Below are positions 10,225-22,660 of a stretch of DNA of 64,000 nt, in pieces. The position numbers and the translations under genes were made by a program. The notes below the pieces were generated by a model that saw only the letters and a list, made by a program, of their open reading frames with translations, did not search any database and was not told where the DNA came from. How positions within the stretch are numbered: position 1 is the first letter of the stretch; every line of letters starts with the position of its first letter. Source of the DNA: Ligula intestinalis (taxonomy: Eukaryota > Platyhelminthes > Cestoda > Diphyllobothriidea > Diphyllobothriidae); NCBI GenBank assembly GCA_036362985.1, contig JAYGXS010000004.1, positions 65,809,835 through 65,873,834 of the forward strand, read 5' to 3'.

Positions 10225-10395
10225 CAGTCAGCCTATCGCAGGGGGTTAAGAAAGTTAAACCCTAGCAACTGTGATCTTCAGAACATGGTTACTTAGCAGA
10301 GGCGAAGTCAGATGAGGCCAGAACAGAAGGAATAGTTTATTGCATACACAAAGGAATGGAGAATAGATGGAAAGACGTTGGACTTCGGAGCACAC
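10225..10395. repeat. Repeat I, copy 1
   Basis: The block from 'tatcgcagggggttaag' to 'aatagatgg' recurs at about 17392-17530, where it interrupts a retrotransposon RT tail. Class unknown. Confidence 0.5.
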
Positions 10396-11055
10396 GTCAT
10401 TTCGCTGGAGCCCCGTGGTATTAAGTGGCGTCTGGCGGCCAAGGGTGGGGAATAAGGGACATGTTCGGGGAAGTAGGTCAAGTCTCTGCAGGTCAGCGCG
10501 TCTGTAAGCGCTGACTGAGGTATTGGATGTCATTGAGGCAGCTGGCCTTGAACAGTGACCCCGGACAAAGCAATAGAGGGCGTCGGACGGCAGAGACCAC
10601 TACCAGCCGGCGTCCGGGTGCAAACTCAACAGCGCCTTCCCAAGAATCCAGTCAGTGGTGTAATTATACAGAATGGGCAATAGGAAGCAGCCCTGTCTGA
10701 AATAGAACAGGGGCGCAAATTAATCAATTAAAAGTTACGCAAGTCAGGAGGTGACTGCGCCAACCATCAAATCGATATATCGATTGATTGAGTACCCATC
10801 CGTGGACCAAGTTTCAATCCATTCTCACCTCGCCTTGTTTCCGGTGTGGGCGAATGGTGAACTCATTGGCCATTCCGTTGATAAGGGCAGAAACTTGTGG
10901 TAAGTCGATGCTCCGTCGCACAGGCGGCTATGTATGCGCGAGCCGAGGATGCGTTTTGTTTGAATTCTATGGTCAAAAGAGGAAAAGTAGACACGGGGTG
11001 TACTTCACTACAATCGACTGCCCACTGGGAGTGAATCTGTCCTTGCTGATGGCAC
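10396..11055. other. Unassigned region
   Basis: No domain or repeat with a partner in the window is seen. The 120-residue plus frame at 10788-11150 runs into the LTR remnant and is not a believable gene. Confidence 0.4.
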
Positions 11056-11437
11056 TGTGCGATACGATGTGGTCCAGTCAGAGAATAGGCGATCTAACGT
11101 ATCCCAACATGTATAAACTAGTTGATAAAATAAGGCATGAAAGGCCATAGTGCCAGGGAGAAGTTACTAAGATGGAACAAGCGTAGAATGTAAGTAGTAT
11201 GCAAGTGACTCCCAGACAAGTGCAGTCCAGCCATGAATGGGCCGGAGTCCAGAGGTCTGCAACCGAACGGTGAGTCCTCGGCTCTGGAAGCGACTGAGCG
11301 TAAACAACTCCCCCTACACTGGCCTTGCGAAGTGGGTGGCCAGTGAGCCAGACAGAGAATGACCTTGGCACTGCCGGCGCGTACGCGTTGGCGCACATGA
11401 AAGCCAGAAATGTGGGACATGCAGTTGCTAGAGTACA
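11056..11437 (-). mobile_element. LTR remnant, same family as 2137-2662
   Basis: The reverse complement aligns with 2250-2593 and 54150-54520 across 'CTTCCAGAGCCG', 'CTCCGGCCCATTCATGGCTGG' (partly), 'CTTACATTCTACGCTTGTTCC' and 'GTTGGGATACGTT'. It ends CCACATCGTATCGCACA. The 5-prime end is diverged; my limit at 11437 is approximate. No internal region is attached. Confidence 0.6.
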
Positions 11438-11689
11438 AGGTGGATACAGCACCCAAACCAATCTAATACGTTTCAAGACTGATTGAAAAGCCTCCAAAGA
11501 ACTAAGAATGGCAAATAGACTATCCTTCTCTCCGCTGAAACGGGATGATAAACTAACGTGCTTTACAAAGACAAAAATAGCACAATCAAGGCTCTATATC
11601 CTGATAGGAATGTATACGAACCAGCCCAGGACTCACAAGTCAAAGCTCTAGCAGGTCGGTTAAACAAATTACTCGGAAAATTCAATTGC
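11438..11689. other. Short unassigned spacer
   Basis: Between the LTR remnant and the long PLE remnant; nothing recognised. Confidence 0.3.
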
Positions 11690-12325
11690 TGAAATGGGCT
11701 CACAGAGAACTAAGGGTGCCAAATGAATCCAAAGGGCACTGCTCTGACTCAAGTATATGCTCTGCCGAATATCCGTTAACCAAATGTTCTGCTGCCGCCA
11801 ATCGTATACCTGAAGGCAGCCCCCCCCCCCGTATAATTGAAAAAAGTGGATGTACTGGAAACCGAAGTTACTCCAAGGCAATTCAAATATCTCAGTCCGA
11901 CCAGCTTCCCAGTTGCTTATAGACCTCCAAGGTCAGAGGATCAATCGGGCGAGATCGTGGCCTCTTTCAACCTGATTTCGTTATTTGTATTCATCACACC
12001 AAGGTTGGCGCAAGAACAGTTGTCCAGGAAATTTGATGAGTTCTACAACGAGAGTCGAAACCCCTGCCCCAAAAAATATGAAGGACCTATTTCAATATTG
12101 TGGACGAAACTAATGGGCAGGTCAAACGAACTCCGTTGGGCTCCCTAATCTCCTATTTAGTGAAATAATTGCTCCTGTAAATGCTGCAAAATATTGCCTT
12201 CATTGAGCAGGAGCCGATCTTTCGTCCCCTTACGTCGGCGAAACTTTGGCATTCTTCAAGAGGAACAAGCTGCAGCTTTTCCTCAATATTCTTAACTGAA
12301 TATTTCCATATATTCAATTCAATAG

Positions 12326-12326
<1 letters not shown>

Positions 12327-12366
<40 letters not shown>
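12327..12366 (+). repeat. (AAT)n microsatellite
   Basis: About 13 uninterrupted AAT units inside the decayed PLE. Confidence 0.95.
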
Positions 12367-12835
12367 CACACTTTCCATGGTGTGATCGTCATGCGAAGTC
12401 CCAACGGCGAAATAGAAACAATAATCGAATGGTTCACAAACGAGACTGCGTGAGAAGACTCTTCAAGCGGATTGAGATTCAGTGCAGTAATCCGAAATAA
12501 AATCACGTGAAGCTCGACTAGTGTGGGATGGCTTTCCGAAGGCGTTATTAAGCCCATGCCTAAGTGTTCGTTCACGGTAGACCTAATCGGAACCAGTATC
12601 TATGATATAGCATACGGTGCCATAGATCAAGGACGCGTGGGAGGCGGTCGAGTGCCTTGCTGCGGGATTCAGTGTTAGAATTTCGTACCGATCCAAAGCT
12701 ACTATAGCTAATGAGAATGAGGCAATCGATGATGAGATCTCACGCTAAGAACAAGTCAAGATAAGCAGAGTCCAATACCCTGAATATGCCGAAATCTACT
12801 CATACCCGGTCTAGTGAAGAACAACAATAGGAGTA

Positions 12836-13075
12836 AGATGTCCGCTACTGATAATCGTAATTCAAAGCAGTTGAAGTGTAGCGGGTAACATTTGTACATC
12901 AAAGGTGAAAATACAAGTTACAGAAATGCGTAAGAACTGAAATTAGTCTAGAAATTTGTGTACAAATGAAAGTATGACAAATTTCTAAATAAATACATGC
13001 ATGGCCTCCCACACTACCATGCACATATGGCTTATAAATACCAATAGCCGATTAAATCCTACTGAGTAGTCAGGT
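12836..13075 (+). other. Intron-like segment in a PLE copy
   Basis: Starts GTAAGATG after 'aatagga' and ends CAGGTGTAG before 'tttactgc'. Copy 620-1600 reads straight through at this point ('ggagtagtgtatcac', giving GVVYH). A third fragment (19830-20115, minus) contains the same segment. See findings. Confidence 0.4.
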
Positions 13076-13430
13076 GTAGTTTACTGCATACCGCGCCTAA
13101 AATGTCCTTTTAACAAAGAATTCAGACTGGGCGCATGCTTGGACATGCACGCATGCACGAACACAAACTACCTGTGCAACGCGTGACGGATTATTATCGT
13201 GACTTCATTGAAGTCCGGGGTTCCGATAAAAACCCAGCCAACCGATGCATATTCACATTCAGCCTGGCGTTGTTGATGTTTGATTGGCTGATACAACCTT
13301 TGCTTGTTCCTGTGCCGCTTTTAGCCCTGACGCTGGAACCCTCTACGGGTTTCGAAAGCTCAGATGAATAAACAAATGGTTCGGGCGACTGAACAGCCTT
13401 CTCATTCCTTGCATATCGAACCGTCAAGCT

Positions 13431-15109
13431 CCTAAAGCCTCAACCCTCCGACTTTACTCCCTTGTGAAACAAGACGCATAGAACTTATTTCTGGTTCACA
13501 ATAGGAAGAATGTGTCGATTTTTTGCCCATTAACGATACTCACATTTTCTATCAGCTATTAGTTTTTCCCTTCCTGCTCATTTGATTTCACTTTGCCAAT
13601 CGAGGTGAAAACCAATCCAATTCCTGTGGGCTTAGACGCTTCTGTTGTTATGATCGTTTGATTCCCAGTGAATCAATTTAGCCCCCCCCCCCCCCAGCGT
13701 CAGCACTGCTGAGGGAAAATTAAATTTGAATTTTGGTTGCGATGCGACCGCAGTGGTGAGCAGCTGATTTCGGAGGTAACGAGTTGATTTTGATGGGGGA
13801 GGGGGGTTAGGGTGTTAGCGCCCGCTGAACCTTCCAGGCCTAGTAGCCACGGCAAACGTTAATATGGCGGACAGGCTGGCCAAACACGTTTCCGTTTCGT
13901 CGGGGTAAACAATGTGGGCGGAGGGGGGTGGGGATATCGACAGTCGGGGAGGGGGGGGGGGTGTGGTGGGCTGACAGATTACGCAACCGACAGCAGCTGC
14001 TCGGGGCGGCACCCGATGGGTTCCGAAACTAACGTGACGGACCAGTACCCCTTTCGCGAGTTTGACTGCATTGCCCAATTGTCCCTAACGAATATTTTAT
14101 CGGTGGGCTGGCGTGTACTTGTTGGCTGATTGCTTAGAATTTAATAGAAGTGAACATGTGAGTTCCAGGAAGCAGTTCAGAAGAACAAGAAGAAGATAAT
14201 CGGAGCCATGCGCAGATAACGTGGGAGAAAATCTGCAAAGATCTACAGGTGTCTGTGGTGGTTTTTGACTGATTTACTGCTACCTTGTAAGTGAGAATAA
14301 CGGCCGAGTGTTCGGAATCTTAGGAATTCGCTGCTTTCACATTTTCTGCAGAACCTGAAAATCACATTTGTTGGAGATTTCCATGGCGTTCCACGAATAA
14401 CAACACATGGTCTGTTTTCACTTCTTCCTCTAGAGCTGCCAACAGATTGAATACGGTTTCTACGGCAGGTTCCGGAAGCCGTTGGATTGACGCTTGCCAA
14501 GTACATGAGCCGGCGGTTGACAACTCTGTGAAAATAATGGGCTCTACGTTTTCTTAATTTAATTTCAGAACAGAGTTGTGTATTTCTCACTAGTTGACAC
14601 GCTGCCCGCAACGAATTTGTTCAGCTCCTGTAGTCTGTGATTTAGCCATCACTTGGACTATCGTTGTCGATTTTGTGGGCTAGATGCCATACAAGTCGGC
14701 AACCGCTCAAAACCAGTTCATGCGCAAGTCACTGTTCTTGCGTTCACCATGCCAGAGAGCCTACGGTGAACACCATTCGCATTACTCCCACTGTTATACT
14801 TTGGTAGATTCGATAAGTCTTACGGTTATCTGAAGGCGAGGTTTGGATCATCTAGTTAATTTTCATATAACTGGCCTCGTAGGGATTTCCTGTTGATGGA
14901 AAGACTTACATGGCTGGGGCGTGGCCGTAATCAGACATTACACTCCAATTACTCCAAGTAGGGAGACTGACAATCTCGATCACGGTTATATAAATGCCAG
15001 TAAGTAAGCAATGTCACTCATTAATGCACGCTCACCTAACCAAAAATGGAACTCATCTGTCCCGCTATGCCTGGGGTCTCGAAAGAGGCCCTCACAGTCC
15101 TAACAGCTG
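13431..15109. other. Unassigned region with homopolymer runs
   Basis: A C run at 13682-13695 and G-rich runs at about 13797-13807 and 13949-13962. The 122-residue minus frame at 14243-14611 is the longest but shows no motif, and its other strand carries a splice-like 'tttctgcag'; I do not call a gene. Confidence 0.4.
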
Positions 15110-15235
15110 GTAGTGTAGACAGATAGTATTGCCGGCAAGGACAAGCAGGAGGCTGGAATGGCCATATCTGTCTCATAAGCCGTCGTCAGCATGCTATATC
15201 CAGACTCAGATGGTGTCCCACCTGAGTCTCGAATT
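15110..15235 (-). repeat. SINE body fragment, minus strand
   Basis: The reverse complement contains the SINE body: CTGACGA (15183-15189), a helix region, GATA (15165-15168, expected GAAA), TGGCCATT, CCAGCC, then 'TCCTTGCCGGCAATA'. The head is missing. It lies next to and opposite a headed SINE at 15278. Confidence 0.6.
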
Positions 15236-15277
15236 CACTCAGTGTCAATATACCGTGACTTATACCGGCAAGAGAAC

Positions 15278-15365
15278 GAGCTCGTGGCTCAATGGTTAGG
15301 ACGCCGAACTCTGGTCAAAAAGGTTGCGAATTCGAGGTTCAGGTTCGCCAACTTACGTAACCAAG
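15278..15365 (+). repeat. tRNA-like SINE head
   Basis: 'gagctcgtggctcaatggttag' is an A-box-like region matching the heads at 37277 and 52919, followed by a diverged B-box-like 'gaattcgaggttcag'. RNA polymerase III would use these boxes. Confidence 0.55.
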
Positions 15366-17040
15366 TTGGTAACAAAGGCACACTTGTTCTATTTGAGTAT
15401 ATCAAATCCTCCTTATCCCCCAAAAGCCTCGAATTGCGAGGCGTTCCACTTCCAGCAACTGCTTCGCCATATTTAAAATAAATATTTCGAGCACCACGGC
15501 AACGTAGTGAAGAGCAACTTGGATAAAAGCTGTCTTAGAGAACCGTAGCTTTTCGTGCTGACGCTTACACATCAAACTTAATTTCTGCTGATGTTTTTGC
15601 CATGAATTGTCTGGCGATCAATGGGCTTCGGGCAGTGCCTGTGACAGTCATCGATTCCGAAGGCCGAGCGCACTCACTCGATAAATCTGATAAATCTGCG
15701 ACGCAGAGGCATCCCGCTATTGGCAGTAAGCGATTTCACCGAATAGCGTACAATTTCTTGCTTAACGTGAGCGAAGAGGAAAAATCCTTGTTCCAATTTA
15801 AAAGCCGATTATCAGTCTGTCGGACGCGCGCAGTAAGACACTGCAATAGAAAGCATATCGAACCGTACCTTTTAGCGTGGCTTAACGTCAACCCTAACGG
15901 TAACCCAAACCGCGAAGGAGAACTCTGATTTGCGCATCCTAACGAACTCGAAACAACTTATTTCCCCTTTTAGGACGTATTGAGTTGAATTGGCAAAAAC
16001 AGAGGAGTTTTTTTTATCGGAACTGCTGGACTCCCTTAGAGGATCTCAACGCCAAAGGCAAAGAAAACAAACCCGAGATAAGTGGCAATCAATGTCAGTC
16101 TCTGTCCCTCCTCCCAGATTGCTTGTCCGGCAAGATTTTCATATAGTCTGTTGAGTTTATGATCAAAAGGCGGGCTGTCAGCCGGTTTTGCTGTCCCCCC
16201 CGCGAGCGGTTATCGGCGGGTCCGCAAAGCTGAACCCTTCATGCGCCCGCAGGTTGCTGGTGGCCGCTGCACATAATTGCTCCCCCGACAAAATGGTGCC
16301 CCACCCCTCCCCCCCCCCATTAGCCCGGCCTCGGCTTTTATCTAGCCTCCTCGCCCGTTTATTTTTGTAGGAGGAGGGCAAAAAGACAAATTGTCCACCA
16401 AAACCCGAATGCCATTTTCTGCGCGACCAATCAGCATCCCTGTCCCCTAGCTTTGCGACGCTCTGTACCACTGCTCCATAAGCATTTCCTATGCAGGACG
16501 AATGACGACGCAGATGCGTCGTAACGTACATTTCGGAGCTTCGGGTAAACCGAGTTAAAGAGGTGGCGAATGGCCCACTCGCTAATAGATACTATTGGAG
16601 GCTCGGAATTGTCTGGGGTCGTCCCATCGGGTGACTGGAAGGGTTTGTTTGCATCGTTAAGCAACGTTTTGTACAGCTTCTCCCTGGTGCCAGTGCGGCA
16701 GCTAATGGTTTACTAGTTGTCCTGAGTTTTCAGTCTGATTTCCGTCTGAAATAAACTATGAGGTGAGATCATTTCGCGTCCTCCTTCCTCCTCTCCATAT
16801 TACTCTTTGAGGAAGATGACTCCAACTCTACCACGGATGATCGATAACATCTTCTCCTTTATTATCAAAGCCATCGCATGCCTGTACCACCGTTTCTGGC
16901 CTTCTATCAAGTCACATTAAGCCCCTGAAAGAGATGTCATCGGAGGAACGATATCTACAGTTGCACTTGAACGAACGACTACAGGCGAGTCCAAATCACA
17001 ACTGTTGCCACGCCCCTGAACCCAGTTACAGCGTTCGGCC
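15366..17040. other. Unassigned region
   Basis: A 108-residue plus frame at 15602-15928 starts with ATG and has balanced composition, but it ends in degenerate 'aaccctaacggtaaccc' telomere-like words and has no motif. The 117-residue minus frame at 16178-16531 lies in GC-rich, C-run-containing DNA. Neither is called a gene. Confidence 0.35.
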
Positions 17041-17900
17041 GTCTATTAGGCTTCTCCACAAGGAAGCTGTCGCATCGTGTCTCTTGGATCCACCCGTTAA
17101 TGGCTCTGCTCTCATTAAGGCTTTCAGCATCTTCACTAGAGAGCCGTTGTCGAAGGAAAACTAAGCTACCATCCCACGATACTTGTGGGCGGCTATCCAC
17201 CTCCGACCGCGGCCCCGGAACAACAACTCCCGAGCGTCACTCGCTGTACGTTGCCTCGACCCGTCCAAATCCGATAGCTGTCCCGATTGCGGCGTTTCTC
17301 CACATGACTGTCAGCATCTTTTCGCCTGCAGTTCCCGGTCAAGCAACAGACTCCTCCCCATGGACCTCGGGCTCAAGCCGGTTGAGCTCTTATCGCAGGG
17401 GGTTAAGTGAGTTAAACCGTGCAAGTGCGATCTTCAGACCATGGTTACTTAGTGCAGAAGAGAAGTCCGTAAAGCCAGAGTAGTAGGAAGAATGTATTGT
17501 GTACACAAAGAAAAGAAGAATAGATGAGAGTAGATTGACTTGGATAGCCTACAACAGGCAGGAGAGCTAGCCGCAGTCCAAGTGCGGTTTTCAGCAGCAG
17601 GCAGCAGCGAGAAGGGCATTGTCTGGTTGCCTCAAAGGTTATTGGCCGGAAAGACTGCATCAAACAAGGCGTACATGCATCCTATTCGCCATCGAGAGAG
17701 GCTAGCCTTTGAGGGACCTGATTGGCTGTTGCAGTGGGTGCCTTCAAGTGCAGACGTACGGGTTAGCGGCAGCAAGGCTTCGGACATGCTCGCCTATGTG
17801 GAGGGAGTCACCACACCCTCAGTCTTTATCCGTATTCCAACGACAACCAGTCTGCACTCCGGCGAGGACTCTTGATCCAACAAAGGCTACGAAACACATA
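17041..17900 (+). mobile_element. Jockey/CR1-type LINE RT tail, interrupted
   Basis: Plus frames read 'LDPPVNGSALIKAF' (17085-17125), then 'DPSKSDSCPDCGVSPHDCQHL', 'FACSS' and 'LGLKPVELL' (17260-17390). The C-x2-C...H...C pattern is the zinc-knuckle-like end seen after the RT of jockey- and CR1-type LINEs. The frame then enters repeat I (17392-17530) and unrelated sequence, and seems to resume at 17818-17890 with 'FIRIPTTTSLHSGED', matching 'FLRLPTAPSLDSGGN' of the copy at 25384. So an insertion of about 420 bp splits the RT tail. Inactive. Confidence 0.7.
17392..17530. repeat. Repeat I, copy 2 (inserted in the LINE tail)
   Basis: Same sequence as 10225-10395, including 'tatcgcagggggttaag' and 'ttacttag...agaagtc'. 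It lies exactly where the LINE reading frame is broken. Confidence 0.5.
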
Positions 17901-19829
17901 CACACTGTGGGAGAGTATTTTGAGCGGTGGAAGACAACCGAAGGGTATTATACCCTATTGAACCCTGCATAGGACAGCATACAGCCGGCTACTCGCAATG
18001 CTGATAAAACTGCGCTATAAATCGGATTTAAGGAACTTGCATAATTTCATATTTAGCGAACCAATACCTTGCAAACCTCGAGCCTCGTTTGTAAATTTTA
18101 AGTCCAAACACTAGCATTCCTCTATGACACTCGATAAACCATCCCTTTAAGCCTTATCCCTAGGTCCTAGATTAGCATGCCTGGTCAAAAAGGTTAAGCA
18201 GTTTTAATTAGCGCAGTGCAATACTATATGGAACGAAGCTTACGATCTGAGGCCCGGCACCGCAGATTTTGTCCAATACTTAAAATCAAATTTGGTAAAT
18301 TGTACTTATTAGTACCTGACTAACAAGCCGGGGCTGTTGGTAAAATCACGCGTATTGAAGTTGAAACAGCTGCAAGAGAACAAATATATCTTACTAACTA
18401 GACCAAATCGCACTAGACAACGAAGATACAGTTAATATTACCAGACTAGACTAAATGCCAATAACTAAACAAAAAAGGATTACACGGATGAAGACTCCTC
18501 GCATAGGGTTTCATAAGCGAACGTGACCCAGAATGTCTGCGACCAATAGTCACAAACATCCCTCGATTGTATGGGCAACCGAAGATCCATCAGGATGGCA
18601 AACATTTCCGTTCGGTTTCGGACACGTAAATCTCGCCCTATCATGCGATTATGAAGTAGTTGGCAGCGAAACCCAAGGTAGTACAGCATCAGTAGGCACT
18701 ACTTAGCTAACTGGATACGTTCGTATTTATTGATGTCGTCATAGAAACTAACTTAAACGGCAGTATGATGCTCCCTTGAAACATCTGAACACTTTTACAT
18801 ACGTCCCGGTTACAAAGACAGCCGACTAAATTTGTGATTTTCTATTGACAAATCAACAGAAAACATGAGTAACTACAAATGCACTAAAGGAACTATTACT
18901 AAGATGCACAGCAAGTGTGCAGTTCATTTTTGACGAACAATTGTACAGAGGAATAAATGACTTTGCTGTCTTAGCCTCTTGTAATTCTCTTAATAGCTGT
19001 CTTCGAAGGCAAGGTGTAGAAATGTCAAGTGAGTGATCAGATCAAGAAGCCAAAACACTATGTTTGTCATATAGTGGACGTATTTGCAATCACGTCCTTT
19101 GGTAAACGTTCTTTTAAACAAATGATCTGGTGGTAGTGTCCGAAGGGGCGTCGTTTATCGAAATAAAATCTCGGCTGAACTATATATGAGCTTCGAAAGT
19201 TTGTTATTGATCCAACGCAAACTCAATCCAGTCTGTTTCTTGGTGTGAAGGGCTAGAAAAGTTTTCTCGGCAGACAGTATCGAAGATGAGCTTAGGAAGA
19301 AGAGGTACTTGCTTCGCTAGGTGTACCCTGTTGAATTTAGTCCGTATACTATTGTCGCGAGACCAGTAAAACTCGCCACACTTACTATGGCAAAGAAAAC
19401 AATATACCGCAACGGTCTCTTTCAAGAGGATGCCGTCAGTGGATTCCTTGGAAGACACCTTGACCAAGCCGTGTCACTAACCTTCCCACTAGTGAGAGTG
19501 TGGTAGACACTTGCCATGCTTGTATTCATTCACAACTTTATCGACAGTTTTTCGCCTAAGCGACAGTTTTTCTCCTAAAAACCACAAATGACATTCCATT
19601 CTGCATTATGAGCCAGCCTTAGGAGTTTTTTCACTGTCGGCTCTTCTTCCTCAGTAACACTGCTGGCTCGTGTAAACTGAGTGTGAGTGTATTACTTGAA
19701 ACAAGCGAGAAGGCGTCTGAAATTGTGTCAACGACTTCTTTGGAATGTTCGGCTATGCCGATGCATTTCTTGAATCCTATGTACCAAGAGGGAGTTCAGA
19801 GGCGTTTGCCTATATTTCCTTTAATAAAT
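17901..19829. other. AT-rich region with two weak candidate exons
   Basis: Two minus-strand frames have gene-like composition: 18480-18689 ('LYYLGFRCQLLHNRMIGRDL', ending 'LCEESSSV' stop) and 19204-19440 ('VHLAKQVPLLPKLIFDTVC', ending 'DWIEFALDQ' stop). I could not fix good splice acceptors for either and recognise no family, so they remain possibilities for terminal exons. The rest shows nothing. Confidence 0.25.
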
Positions 19830-20115
19830 CTGACTTGACTTGACTTCATTTGTACACAACTATGTAGACTAATACTGGCTGTTAAGAATTCGCGTAAATT
19901 GGATTGATCACCTTATGTTTAAGTCGGTGTACACATTTTACCCGCTACGCTTTAACTGGTTTGCATTTTGCATTACTAGCGGGCATCTTGCTACTATGTT
20001 GTGCGCTTGACGAGATACTAAATCGATTTAGTCATAGTCATGGTATTGGACTCGGCTTATTATGACGTGTTCTTAGCGTGGGATAACAGAATCGATTGCC
20101 TTTCTCATTAGCTAT
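19830..20115 (-). mobile_element. Penelope-like element fragment
   Basis: The reverse complement aligns with 12700-12970: 'TATAGCTAATGAGAA', 'GAGTCCAATACC', then the intron-like segment ('AAGATGCCCGCTA', 'AGCGTAGCGGGTAA', 'TGTGTACAAATGAA'). No reading frame survives. Confidence 0.6.
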
Positions 20116-20439
20116 AAGAATTCGGATTTTACAGAGAGGAAGTACAACAGAAAATATGGGTAGATCGATACAGCCTTCACCCAGCCAGGTCAGAGCATGA
20201 CGAGGCAGTAATAAACTGAAGTTCGATTAAGTGCTTACGACTCATCTGCTAGACCCAATGTGCGCTGACTTTCTGCACCTTACTCCTGCGCATTTTCGTG
20301 TTCCTGACCCCAGTTGGTGGTCAGGGTTTTGATTGGTAGAAGGAAGGCAGAATAAGCCCGAAGCAAGCTGTTTAAATCTACCCGCATTTTCTCCCCGCCC
20401 TGCCCCTCTGCAATTATAAACCGGCCGACTTCAACCTGC

Positions 20440-20815
20440 CTGTCCGTGACCTTTGGTGCCCAGTACAGAGCTCATCTGCTTCGGGAGGCCAATGCGTGCC
20501 TGTCTATTCCTCTTCGGATATTATTCCGAACCAAGTCCGTTTTACAGGGACAAGATAAGGATAAATTGACAGCGCAGCCCAACTCACTTTCTATCTATTC
20601 ATTTATTTGCTCCTGCGGAGCAGGTTATATTGTTTGCACGAGTCGGTGCCTATGCAAAAGGAATAAGAGAACACCCCCCCAGCATGGTTGAGAGAAAGCG
20701 ACGTTAAGAGCACAAACCGCGTTATTTTCACATGCATTGTTGATTCCGGGATCATGTTGACCATAACGAAAATTTACAAGTGATTTATAAGGTTCTGTAG
20801 TGAAATTAAACAGCT
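20440..20815 (+). mobile_element. Penelope-like GIY-YIG fragment
   Basis: The plus frame 'SLSIYSFICSCGAGYIVCTSR' with 'CLCKRNKRTPPQHG' is the GIY-YIG strand region of the same subfamily as 6820-7460, followed by a decayed 'VDSG.HVDHNENLQVIY' string near 20740-20790. Short, broken, inactive. Confidence 0.65.
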
Positions 20816-20995
20816 GTTTGTTTTACTCAGTAAATATGCTTTGAAGTAAACTTGACACAACTTTAAGTAGCAGGCTGGATGAGCACTTTGCTTTTAGTTG
20901 CCAACGTATATGTTCTTGTTTACTAATTTTTAACTGTTGGGATACTGCTATCTTACATTCCTGGATGAACTACTTTGCATCCTACAGATCCAACA
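20815..20995 (+). repeat. LTR-like repeat D fragment
   Basis: Aligns with 43860-44018, 44560-44735 and 44825-44960 over 'gagcactttgcttttagttgcc' and 'tgggatactgctatcttac'. In the 44-kb copies this repeat flanks a primer site and an integrase tail, so it is probably a solo LTR. Confidence 0.55.
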
Positions 20996-22660
20996 AACTA
21001 ACCCAAATCACGAAGTCAGCTTCGGCTAGTAAAGGCAGAAGTGACCGCTCTTAGGATGTGGAAGCCGGTATTATGCGTACAAATAACTTCGAGTTCCGCA
21101 CTTGGCCCGACCGACGGTAAATTAACTGCATGCACTGTCCTGCCCACTCACTGCCTCCTCACCCCTTCCCGACTGGAACGGGTCTGCCAAACTCTCGTCG
21201 CGGCTTAAGCAGCCGCCTCCACGGCCCAAATATATAAAAAGACGAACACTATTGACCGCGTGTTTAAACTTGCACTCATTTACCGAAAGTATGTGCATGT
21301 TCGCCAATTGGTCTCTTTCCATCTCTCTAAACTCTAAAAATAGCCTAAACCCAACAGTTAACACGAACCTAAAACTTAGCTCTTAACATAATCCTGGCCC
21401 TAACCCCAACCTTAAACACAAGCCTAAAGTTAACTCTAATCCTCACATTAATCGTAAACCTAACTTCTCCGGAATTTCGCGCAAAGTCACATTTATAGAA
21501 AGCAGTTCCTGCGTTCATGTCCTGTTTAGGCGTTCATCCTTGTCGTCTTTTGTCTAACGTGTGCCAGGCGTATGCCTCCAAGGTATGCACTGTATCACAC
21601 CCTATTGACGATCTACGGAATCTTAGATCCATTATTGCTGCGCTAGCAATCGACGATATGATATCTACTTTGGCTATTTTGTGTACCTGAGACTACTTTG
21701 TGCACCTGATTGAATAGACCCAGTTAGTAGTAAAATATGCTGGGATAGCGTTTGGAGGTAAGTGGACCTGACGAGTGTTGGTTATGATCCAGAACACTAG
21801 ATTTCCGGCTGCGCCGCGACGCGTTCGCACATGTCCCAGGTGACCCCTCGTGCTATTTTTGTTGCTGGGTCGACAACCAGTGTCGTGCGTGGCGTTAATC
21901 TAGTTGAGCGTCCGTAGTGGTGGGGCCGCTCCTGTTGTGAGCTTGGTGCAACGAGTTAATTGGCCAAGGTCGGCCTGCTGCATCACTCCGTGTTTTTTTC
22001 AGTTGCTAGATCCTACTTCTACGTCACCAAACGTTTTCCATGGGCTGACGTGATCCGCTTGTTGTTAAAATGGGTTCACTAACTGAATGATTCTTTATGG
22101 CAGTAGCAGAGATGATTAAGTACTTTTATAACTTTTTACTTGTATCCCTACTGTGACCATTTTTGAGAGTCTGACCAGGTCAAACCGGAACTTAAATTTG
22201 CAGCTACATCAATGGCGACTAGGGTAGGAACAGCTCCAATAATGGCAATTGGAGGGCTTGTGCTAACATTGCGTATTTTACGAGGATGTCAAACAAAACT
22301 CTTCAAGGCCTGGATGGGGAATTTCCTTGTAGAGACTAGTGCTGGTCCGGGATACACCAGCCTTACGGCTTCATCACTTCCATCTGCTCCTTGCATTTTG
22401 TTGGTTTCAAAAGGCGTTCTTTCCTGTTTCTTCTCCAGATAGACTCGCCTGTTGGTCCTTTTGGAGAGCTTCGCAGTATATTTCGTTGATTTCGTGATAT
22501 CTAACGTGGATCTTTAGGATGACTTTGCTTCATCCATTTCGTCTTAATTGTCTACGATAAATCATAAGTATATAACCAAAGTACAGTCAGGCGTTTATCG
22601 ATCATCCTCAAAACATGGCCGTTAAATTGAAGTCTAGTTGGTTTTTTCAGCAAAGCTTAC
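20996..22660. other. Unassigned region
   Basis: Apart from the telomere-like tract no feature is supported. The 76-residue plus frame at 22212-22442 has no motif. Confidence 0.35.
21340..21470 (-). repeat. Degenerate telomere-like tract
   Basis: Repeated 'cctaa', 'ccctaac', 'cttaa' words on plus (TTAGG-like on minus). Strongly diverged. Confidence 0.4.

Larger units (their letters stand above)
11690..13430 (+). mobile_element. Long decayed Penelope-like element (RT core to 3-prime end)
   Basis: The plus frame at 11837-12148 carries 'GEIVASFNLISLFVFITPRLA' (the PLE RT block usually read as VSFDV.SLFT.IP), then 'LSRKFDEFY' and, in a shifted frame, 'RTPLGSLIS' (the G-x-P-M/L-G-S block). Further downstream are 'LFKRIEIQCSNP' (about 12450-12490), a 240-bp intron-like segment (12836-13075), and the cysteine strand and 'LHEHKL' remnants (13080-13200) of the GIY-YIG end. 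The 3-prime end near 13430 shows 'tcgaaagctcagatgaataaac', also found at 33695. Stops and frameshifts are frequent, and an AAT microsatellite sits inside. The RT would have copied element RNA. Inactive. Confidence 0.75.
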
